A stretch of DNA of 39,987 nt from Pseudomonadota bacterium. Lineage in GTDB: Bacteria; Pseudomonadota; Gammaproteobacteria; Burkholderiales; Casimicrobiaceae. How positions within the stretch are numbered: position 1 is the stretch's first letter; each line of letters opens with the position of its first letter. The stretch covers positions 1 to 39,987 of the forward strand of contig JAFEDD010000003.1 in NCBI GenBank assembly GCA_018241765.1, given 5' to 3'. The notes beneath the pieces are model-generated. The model searched no databases, was not told where the DNA came from, and was given only the letters and a program-made list of their open reading frames with translations. This document shows positions 34,396-39,987 of this stretch, one piece after another. The position numbers were made by a program, and so were the translations under genes.

Positions 34396-35379
34396 ATGGA
34401 TATTGCAGTCGATTCTGTCGCCATTCTGCGACGGGCGCGCTCGGTGCTGGCCACCGAAGCGGCGGCCATCGCGGCGATGGAGGCGCGTCTGGGTGAGGCG
34501 CTCGTCGCCGCCGTGCGCACGATCCTCGCAGCCGAGGGGCGCGTGGTGGTCACGGGGATCGGCAAGTCGGGGCATGTCGGGCGCAAACTCGCCGCAACGC
34601 TTGCCTCGACCGGCACGCCAGCGTTTTTCGTGCATCCGGCCGAGGCGAGTCACGGCGACATGGGCATGATCACGGCCGACGACGTGGTCATCGCGCTGTC
34701 CAATTCGGGCGAGGTCAGCGAGGTGAATGCGCTGCTCACGCCGATCAAGCGGGTCGGTGCGCGCATCATCGCCATCACCGGCAACGAACACTCGACGCTC
34801 GGCAGCGAGGCCGATATCGTGCTCGACGCCGGGGTCAGCAGTGAGGCGTGCCCGCTCGGGCTGGCGCCGACCGCGAGCACCGCGGCCGCGATGGCGCTCG
34901 GCGATGCGCTCGCGATGGCACTGCTGGACGCGCGCGGGTTCACCGCCGAGGACTTCGCCCGCTCGCACCCCGGAGGTTCACTCGGTCGACGCCTCCTCAC
35001 CCACGTTCGCGACGTGATGCGAACCGGGGATGCTGTGCCGACCGTGGCGTCCACGGCGACGCTGATGCAGGCGCTGTTCGAGATCACCGGCAAGGGCATG
35101 GGCATGACCGCCGTGCTCGATGACGACGGAGCGCTGCTCGGCATCTTCACCGATGGCGACCTGCGCCGCTGCCTGCCCCAGGCGGGGGATTTGAACGCCG
35201 CACCCGTCGCGCGCTTCATGACTCGCCATCCGCTGACGATCGGCCCGGATGCGCTCGCCGTGGCGGCCGTTTCCTTGCTCGAGGAGGGGCGAAAGTCGCA
35301 ATTGCTGGTCGTGCGCCCCGACGGAGCGCTGGTCGGCGCGCTGAACATGCACGATCTGTTGCACGCCAAGGTTGTTTGA
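34396..35379 (+). CDS. kdsD: Arabinose-5-phosphate isomerase KdsD
   Basis: A 327-residue cytoplasmic isomerase that converts ribulose-5-phosphate to arabinose-5-phosphate, the first step towards KDO of lipopolysaccharide. The SIS domain has VVVTGIGKSGHVGRKLAATL, then FFVHPAEASHGDMGM and ALSNSGEVSEV. SHPGGSLGRRLLTHVRDVM links it to two C-terminal CBS domains (about residues 210-327). It precedes kdsC by 8 nt. The probable promoter is immediately before the ATG. Confidence 0.95.
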   Translation: MDIAVDSVAILRRARSVLATEAAAIAAMEARLGEALVAAVRTILAAEGRVVVTGIGKSGHVGRKLAATLASTGTPAFFVHPAEASHGDMGMITADDVVIALSNSGEVSEVNALLTPIKRVGARIIAITGNEHSTLGSEADIVLDAGVSSEACPLGLAPTASTAAAMALGDALAMALLDARGFTAEDFARSHPGGSLGRRLLTHVRDVMRTGDAVPTVASTATLMQALFEITGKGMGMTAVLDDDGALLGIFTDGDLRRCLPQAGDLNAAPVARFMTRHPLTIGPDALAVAAVSLLEEGRKSQLLVVRPDGALVGALNMHDLLHAKVV

Positions 35380-35387
35380 GGCACTCG

Positions 35388-35942
35388 ATGGCACGTCTGC
35401 TCACCCCGCGCCCTCCCACCGTCGCCGAGCGCATGCTCGCCGTGCGCGCGCTCGTCTGCGATGTCGACGGCGTGTTGACCGATGGTTGCCTGCACTACCT
35501 TGGGGACGAGGAACTGAAGTCGTTCTCCGTGCTCGACGGCTTCGGCCTGCGTCTGGCGCGCGAGGCGGGCTGGCGCGTTGCGCTGTTGACGGCACGCGGT
35601 GGCGCCGCGGTCGAGAGACGTGCGCGGGAACTGGAAGTCGAACTCGTCAGCGGCGAGCGCAACAAGGGAGCCGCGTTCGCCGCCCTTTGCGAGCAATGGC
35701 GATTGCCGGCGTCGAGTGTCGCCTACGTTGGCGATGACTGGCTCGATCTGCCGGCGATGACCCAGGCTGGCCTCGCCGTGACGGTGCCGAACGCCACGGC
35801 GGCCGTGCGCCAACGAGCGCATTGGCTGGCCACGCTCAACGGAGGCGACGGCGCCGTGCGCGAGCTGATCGAAGCGGTGTTGCGCGTGCAGGGCCGCCTC
35901 GATGAACTGCTGCAACGCTACCTCGCGGGGACTGGCGCGTGA
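35388..35942 (+). CDS. kdsC: 3-deoxy-D-manno-octulosonate-8-phosphate phosphatase KdsC
   Basis: A 184-residue HAD-superfamily phosphatase that releases KDO from KDO-8-phosphate. The nucleophile motif DVDGVLTDG is near residue 27, and the late metal-binding motif is YVGDDWLDLPAM, where many relatives have GDDLVDLP. The start ATG has TGAGG 6 nt upstream; a TTG four codons earlier overlaps kdsD and is unlikely. The last bases overlap the GTG start of lptC (GTGA). The tetrameric enzyme works in the cytoplasm. Confidence 0.94.
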   Translation: MARLLTPRPPTVAERMLAVRALVCDVDGVLTDGCLHYLGDEELKSFSVLDGFGLRLAREAGWRVALLTARGGAAVERRARELEVELVSGERNKGAAFAALCEQWRLPASSVAYVGDDWLDLPAMTQAGLAVTVPNATAAVRQRAHWLATLNGGDGAVRELIEAVLRVQGRLDELLQRYLAGTGA

Positions 35943-36568
35943 GCACGGTGCTCAGCTGGCGCAAGCGTCAGGACCGGCTCGCCGCCTTGTTTCCGCTGGT
36001 GGCGGTCGCGCTCTTCGCGGCGCTGACGTTTTGGCTGGACGCCCGCGTCAGCGAGAGCGCGCGTGCCCAGAAGGCCGCTTCGGCCCAGGCGCCCGACCAC
36101 TTCCTCGAAGGTTTCCGTGTCGAGCGCACCGATGCCCGAGGGCACGTCGAGAGCAGCATGACCGGTGCGCTCGCGGCGCATTTTCCGAACGCGCGCAGTA
36201 CGGTGGTGAACGACCCGCGTTACGAAGGCGAGCCCAGCGGCAAACCGAAGCTGAGCGTTCGTGCGCAGCGTGCGGTGCTGTTCAGCGCGGCGGGACAGGA
36301 CGGCATCGAGGAGATCGATTTTTCCGGCAAGGTGCTCGCCGAGCAGGCTGCGAGCCCGGGCCGCGATGCGGTCACTTATCAAAGTGAAGCGCTGACCGTG
36401 TTTCCGAAAACGCAGCAGGCACGCACCGAGGCGCTCACACGGACTGTCAGCGGCGACCGCGTCATGGTCACGCAGGGCTTGCACGTCGATGCCGAGAAGA
36501 AGCAGGGTCAAACCCATCGCGGCATCGAGATCGAATTGCGACCGAAGGAGGGTGCGACGCGCCCCTAG
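35939..36568 (+). CDS. lptC: LPS export ABC transporter periplasmic protein LptC
   Basis: A 209-residue protein with one N-terminal membrane helix (about residues 15-33) and a periplasmic beta-jellyroll. Part of the Lpt bridge, it takes LPS from the LptBFG extractor to LptA. PDHFLEGFRVERTDARG near residue 55 is the usual LptC opening, corresponding to the D-Y-x-x-x-x-F pattern. It starts with GTG overlapping the kdsC stop codon and lies 8 nt before lptA. Sequence conservation in the family is low, so the call leans on gene order and topology. Confidence 0.9.
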   Translation: MSTVLSWRKRQDRLAALFPLVAVALFAALTFWLDARVSESARAQKAASAQAPDHFLEGFRVERTDARGHVESSMTGALAAHFPNARSTVVNDPRYEGEPSGKPKLSVRAQRAVLFSAAGQDGIEEIDFSGKVLAEQAASPGRDAVTYQSEALTVFPKTQQARTEALTRTVSGDRVMVTQGLHVDAEKKQGQTHRGIEIELRPKEGATRP

Positions 36569-36576
36569 CCAACGCC

Positions 36577-37224
36577 ATGCACACCACACCGACCCCACCC
36601 CCGCGAGCAAGGCACGCGGCAATGCTCATGCTTGCGCTGCTGGTGTTTCCAGCGACCGCCACCCACGCGGAAAAGGCGGATCGCAAGGAGAAAGTTACCA
36701 TCAACGCCATCGATGGCGACGCCGACCACGGCAAGGGCTTCTATCGACTCGAGAAGGCCGTGGTCATCGCGCAAGGCACGCTGCGGATCACGGCCGACCG
36801 CGGCACGGCGCAGACCGGACGCAACGAGAGCTACCGCACGACGCTGACCGGAAAGCCGGTCTGCTTTCGAGAGCGCACGGACAACGGCGACTGGGCGCAG
36901 GGCGTCGCCGATCGCGTCGATTACGACAGCGCCAGCGGCGTCGTCGAACTGTTTGGCAACGCGATTCTCTTCGTTGGCGACGATGAAACGCGGGCCAACT
37001 ACATCATGTACAACACGCAGAGCAGCAAATACGAAGCACGCGATTCGAAGCAGCGTGGCAGCGACGGCAAGGGTGTGACGTTCGTGTTGCAGCCGCGCGA
37101 GAAGGCCGAGACGCCGGTGAAGGATGCTGGTGCCGACGCGACCAAGGCCGCGAACAAACCACCCGTCGTGAAAACGAACACACCACCGAAGCGCAATGAG
37201 CCAGCTTTCAGCCGTTGCACTTAA
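36577..37224 (+). CDS. lptA: LPS transport periplasmic protein LptA
   Basis: A 215-residue periplasmic protein of the OstA-like jellyroll family that chains together to carry LPS across the periplasm. A signal peptide runs to about ATHA (residue 31). The beta-sheet part contains [25 protein letters not shown] and later [20 protein letters not shown]. The tail (from about residue 175) is Lys/Pro/Ala-rich and low-complexity. An internal ATG at 36622 could give a shorter signal peptide. The 3' end overlaps lptB by 29 bp in another frame. Confidence 0.9.
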   Translation: MHTTPTPPPRARHAAMLMLALLVFPATATHAEKADRKEKVTINAIDGDADHGKGFYRLEKAVVIAQGTLRITADRGTAQTGRNESYRTTLTGKPVCFRERTDNGDWAQGVADRVDYDSASGVVELFGNAILFVGDDETRANYIMYNTQSSKYEARDSKQRGSDGKGVTFVLQPREKAETPVKDAGADATKAANKPPVVKTNTPPKRNEPAFSRCT

Positions 37225-37918
37225 AAAGCGCTACAAGTCGCGCACCGTCGTCCACGACGTCTCACTCAACGTCGGCAGTGGCGAGGTCGTCGGGCTGCTC
37301 GGGCCGAATGGCGCCGGCAAGACGACCTGTTTCTACATGATCGTGGGCCTCGTTGCCGCCGACGGCGGCCGCATCCGGCTCGACGGGACCGATCTGACGC
37401 ATCTGCCCATCCACGAGCGGGCGCGGCGCGGCCTCTCCTACCTGCCGCAGGAGGCGTCGATTTTCCGCAAACTCACGGCGGGCGAGAACGTGCGCGCCAT
37501 CCTCGAACTGCGCGAGCGCGACGACTCCGTCATCGAAGACGAGTTGCAGGCGCTGCTCGAGGATCTCGCCATCGCCCACCTTCGCGACACGCCTTCCATT
37601 GCGCTGTCCGGTGGCGAGCGCCGCCGCCTCGAAATCGCACGCGCGCTGGCATCGCGGCCGCGCTTCATTCTGCTCGACGAGCCGTTCGCTGGCGTCGATC
37701 CCATCGCGGTCATCGAAATTCAACGCATCGTGCGTTTCCTGCGCGAACGTGGCATCGGGGTGCTGATCACCGACCACAACGTGCGCGAGACGCTCGGCAT
37801 TTGCGATCGCGCCTACATCATCAGCGAGGGGCGCGTGCTCGCTGATGGCCATCCCGACGAGATCATCGGCAACGAATCCGTGCGCAAGGTGTATCTCGGC
37901 GAACACTTCCGGCTGTAA
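37196..37918 (+). CDS. lptB: LPS export ABC transporter ATP-binding protein LptB
   Basis: A 240-residue cytoplasmic ATPase that powers extraction of LPS from the inner membrane by LptFG. Walker A is [19 protein letters not shown], the Q-loop is in [14 protein letters not shown], the signature is [15 protein letters not shown] and Walker B is [16 protein letters not shown]. The switch histidine is in [10 protein letters not shown]. All match LptB closely. The start lies inside lptA (29-bp overlap), and the stop directly abuts the rpoN ATG, so this block is tightly coupled. lptF and lptG are not in the window. Confidence 0.96.
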   Translation: MSQLSAVALKKRYKSRTVVHDVSLNVGSGEVVGLLGPNGAGKTTCFYMIVGLVAADGGRIRLDGTDLTHLPIHERARRGLSYLPQEASIFRKLTAGENVRAILELRERDDSVIEDELQALLEDLAIAHLRDTPSIALSGGERRRLEIARALASRPRFILLDEPFAGVDPIAVIEIQRIVRFLRERGIGVLITDHNVRETLGICDRAYIISEGRVLADGHPDEIIGNESVRKVYLGEHFRL

Positions 37919-39463
37919 ATGGCACTGAAGGCGGGGCTGCAACTCAAGCTGGCGCAGCACCTGACGCTGACGCCGCAGTTGCAGCAGTCCATTCGCCTGC
38001 TGCAGCTGTCGACGCTGGAACTGCACGAGGAAATTGCCAGCGCTCTGGCCGAGAATCCGCTGCTCGAATTGACGGAGGGCGAGGACGCGTCGGACGGCGA
38101 CACCATCGTGTCGCTCGATGCACTCACGCTCGCGCCCGACCGCGAGCATGTGCTCGAAGGCAGCGATGGCATGGGTGAAGCGGCCCGTGATGTCGGCGCG
38201 ATCGACGACACCGGGCCGCAGCCGCCGCGCGACGAACGCGATGCGAGCGCCACCGCCGACGATGCGGATGACGCCCCCTCCGATGATGATTCACCGACGC
38301 TCGACGTCACCGAGTGGGGCAGTGGCGGTGATGACGACGACACCTCCTACGCCGAACAGCGCGCCGCGTCGACGTCGCTCGCGGCGCACCTGCGCGCCCA
38401 GGTCGTGCTGGCGGGCCTCGATGCGGGGTGCGAGGCGCTGCTTCAGGCCATGATCGACAGCCTCGACGACGACGGCTATCTGCGCACCACGCGGGAGGAA
38501 CTCGAAGCCCTGCTGCCGCGCGCGGCGGATCGCACGGCGCAGCGCATCGATGGGGCTGACTGGCACACGGCGTTGCGCGCATTGCAGAGCCTCGATCCTG
38601 CCGGGGTGGGTGCGCGTGACCTGCGCGAATGCCTGCTGCTGCAACTGGCGACGCTGCCGGCGAATGCCGAGGTGCGGCTGGCGCGGCGCGTCGTCGACGA
38701 GGAGCTCGATGCGCTCGGCCGACATGACTACGTGCAGATCCGAAAGCGGCTCGGGATCTCCGATGAGGATCTGCGCGCGGCGCATGCCGTCATCCGCACG
38801 CTCTCGCCACGACCGGGTAGCGCCTTCGCCGACGTCAACGCCGTGCACATGATTCCCGATGTCATTGTGCGTCGCAGCAAGCGACATTGGGTGGCGGAAC
38901 TCAATCCAGCTGCGGTTCCACGCCTTGCGGTCAACGCGGTATACGCCGAAATGTTGCGACGCCACAAGGATGGCCGTTCCACAGCACTGACCACCCAGTT
39001 GCAGGAAGCGCGCTGGTTGGTCAAGAATGTGGCACAACGCTTTGACACCATTTTGCGGGTAGCCAGCGAGATCGTGGTCCGACAGCAAGCTTTCTTCGAT
39101 CACGGCGCGGTCGCCATGCGTCCGCTCGTGCTGCGCGAGGTTGCCGACGCGCTCGGCCTGCACGAATCGACCGTGTCGCGTGTCACCACGCAGAAGTACC
39201 TCAGTTCGGTGCGCGGTTCCTTTGAATTCAAGTATTTCTTCGGCAGCCATGTGGCGACCGATGCAGGCGGCGCGGCGTCCTCGACGGCCATCCGCGCCAT
39301 GATCAAGTCACTCATTGCAGAGGAGGACCCCAACGAGCCACTGACCGACAGCCGCATCGCGGAAATGCTTGGTGCCGACGGCATCATCGTGGCGCGGCGC
39401 ACCGTGGCGAAATACCGGGAACTGCTGAACATCGCCCCGGTCAACCTGAGAAGGCGCGGTTGA
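37919..39463 (+). CDS. rpoN: RNA polymerase sigma-54 factor RpoN
   Basis: A 514-residue sigma-54. The Gln/Leu-rich activator-interacting region I (LAQHLTLTPQLQQSIRLLQLS) is at residues 12-32. An acidic region II follows (about 50-145, rich in Asp/Glu). The core-binding and helix-turn-helix domains come next, including LREVADALGLHESTVSRVTTQKYL. The RpoN box ARRTVAKYRELLNI is near the C-terminus and contacts the -24 promoter element. It directs transcription of nitrogen and other enhancer-dependent genes. It starts immediately after the lptB stop codon. hpf follows 59 nt later, the usual order. Confidence 0.96.
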   Translation: MALKAGLQLKLAQHLTLTPQLQQSIRLLQLSTLELHEEIASALAENPLLELTEGEDASDGDTIVSLDALTLAPDREHVLEGSDGMGEAARDVGAIDDTGPQPPRDERDASATADDADDAPSDDDSPTLDVTEWGSGGDDDDTSYAEQRAASTSLAAHLRAQVVLAGLDAGCEALLQAMIDSLDDDGYLRTTREELEALLPRAADRTAQRIDGADWHTALRALQSLDPAGVGARDLRECLLLQLATLPANAEVRLARRVVDEELDALGRHDYVQIRKRLGISDEDLRAAHAVIRTLSPRPGSAFADVNAVHMIPDVIVRRSKRHWVAELNPAAVPRLAVNAVYAEMLRRHKDGRSTALTTQLQEARWLVKNVAQRFDTILRVASEIVVRQQAFFDHGAVAMRPLVLREVADALGLHESTVSRVTTQKYLSSVRGSFEFKYFFGSHVATDAGGAASSTAIRAMIKSLIAEEDPNEPLTDSRIAEMLGADGIIVARRTVAKYRELLNIAPVNLRRRG

Positions 39464-39522
39464 GGTGTGGCGCCGCTGCATCACCCGCCTGAAATCCCAT
39501 CCAGTCATCGAGAGGTCATTTC

Positions 39523-39849
39523 ATGAATCTGCACATCACCGGCCATCACGTTGCGGTAACCGATGCGCTGCGCGCGTATATGGTGTCGAAGCTCGATCGC
39601 ATCATGCGTCACGTGGACAATGTGATCGATGTCAGCGTCGTCATGTCGGTCGAAAAACTGCGCCAGAAGGTGGAGGCCACGGTGCGCCTGAGCGGTCGCG
39701 AGATTCATGTTGCGTCGGAAGGAGACAACCTGTATGCCGCCATCGACGATCTGGCCGATCGGCTGGATCGCCAGGTGGTGCGACACAAGGAACGTGGCAT
39801 GGCTGACCGCGACGTCGGCTTCGAGCGCAAACGCACGGCCGTGAACTGA
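39523..39849 (+). CDS. hpf: Ribosome hibernation promoting factor (short HPF)
   Basis: A 108-residue ribosome-binding protein of the HPF/RaiA family. MNLHITGHHVAVTDALRAY opens it, and KLDRIMRHVDNVIDVSVVMSVEK, RQKVEATVRLSGREIHV and DNLYAAIDDLADRLDRQVVRHKER follow. It binds the 30S decoding site in stationary phase and promotes 100S dimers. It is the short form, without the C-terminal dimerisation domain of long HPF. The ATG is preceded by GAGAGG. It follows rpoN; a ptsN gene would be expected next, but the window ends first. Confidence 0.94.
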   Translation: MNLHITGHHVAVTDALRAYMVSKLDRIMRHVDNVIDVSVVMSVEKLRQKVEATVRLSGREIHVASEGDNLYAAIDDLADRLDRQVVRHKERGMADRDVGFERKRTAVN

Positions 39850-39894
39850 GCGACGCGGGCGCAGTGACGCGCCTCCGCCCGTTGCCGGCGAGCA

Positions 39895-39913
39895 CGCGCA
39901 GAGCGCGGTCTTT
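39895..39913 (+). terminator. Possible weak terminator after hpf
   Basis: CGCGC, loop AGA, GCGCG, then GTCTTT lies 45 nt past the hpf stop codon. The stem is only 5 bp and the T tract is short, so this is a weak call. Confidence 0.3.
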
Positions 39914-39954
39914 ACGTCGATAGGACATTACGTCTCAGGCGGACCATCCGGGTC

Positions 39955-39987
39955 AGTGCAGTGTTTCGCGTAGATTGGTACAAAAAA
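39955..39987. repeat. Right-end copy of the outward-facing repeat
   Basis: This 33-nt stretch, from AGTGCAGTG to the terminal oligo-A, is the reverse complement of 65-97 with one difference. The window ends inside the repeat. Between the hpf stop codon and this repeat (39850-39954) only a weak hairpin was seen, and the expected ptsN is absent up to here. Confidence 0.65.

Noticed and set aside
36468-37220. Minus-strand open frames opposite lptA
   Set aside because: lptC-lptA-lptB order and the LptA signal peptide and jellyroll pattern on the plus strand explain the region.

Overview
The window is GC-rich, densely packed chromosomal DNA from a Gram-negative bacterium, most likely a betaproteobacterium. 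Grounds: the lptC-lptA-lptB-rpoN-hpf block preceded by kdsD-kdsC; a birA-coaX(type III)-SPOR arrangement; an S-adenosylhomocysteine (SAH) riboswitch in front of ahcY with tlyA and metF downstream; and a liv-type transporter operon headed by an AMP-dependent acyl-CoA synthetase. The order cannot be fixed from the sequence alone. No rRNA, tRNA, CRISPR array, prophage or transposase gene was seen.

Layout. (1) 147-6304, minus strand: acyl-CoA synthetase, livG, livH, livM and a periplasmic binding protein, with translational overlaps at the front and a strong hairpin after the last gene; no livF is present. (2) 6627-12685, plus strand: birA, coaX, a SPOR-domain protein, a GNAT acetyltransferase, a GMC flavoprotein, a small ABM-fold protein and an iron alcohol dehydrogenase of the hydroxyacid-oxoacid transhydrogenase type, nearly all overlapping or abutting. 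(3) 12714-17051, minus strand: aapJ-aapQ-aapM-aapP, a general L-amino-acid ABC importer. (4) 17248-19224, minus: a KefB/KefC-type K+/H+ antiporter. (5) 19.3-23.1 kb: a looser, accessory-looking stretch with a vapBC toxin-antitoxin pair, a secreted PQQ-type sugar dehydrogenase with a dockerin-like N-terminus and a nitroreductase, interspersed with three copies of a palindromic repeat. (6) 23087-25015, minus: the K+ transporter kup, divergent from (7) 25120-28784, plus: SAH riboswitch, ahcY, a small membrane protein, tlyA and metF. (8) 28804-31090, plus: ridA and two glycosyltransferases. (9) 31159-34359, plus: rph, rdgB, yceH and hemW. (10) 34396-39849, plus: kdsD, kdsC, lptC, lptA, lptB, rpoN and hpf.

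How the genes work together. ahcY removes SAH, metF supplies methyl-THF for remethylating homocysteine, and tlyA is a SAM-dependent rRNA methyltransferase, so the SAH-sensing leader heads a methyl-cycle unit. kdsD/kdsC make KDO for LPS, and lptC/A/B are parts of the bridge and motor that move LPS to the outer membrane. The liv and aap operons import amino acids.

Most notable signals: the three ~90-130 bp palindromes at 19.3, 22.0 and 23.0 kb share a central AAGTCGACTT-like core, and base changes in one arm are matched by compensating changes in the other. The two window ends carry a 33-nt inverted repeat (32/33 identical). vapBC has a concentric palindromic operator, and the acyl-CoA synthetase/birA intergenic region holds a perfect TCTTATATAAGA palindrome.
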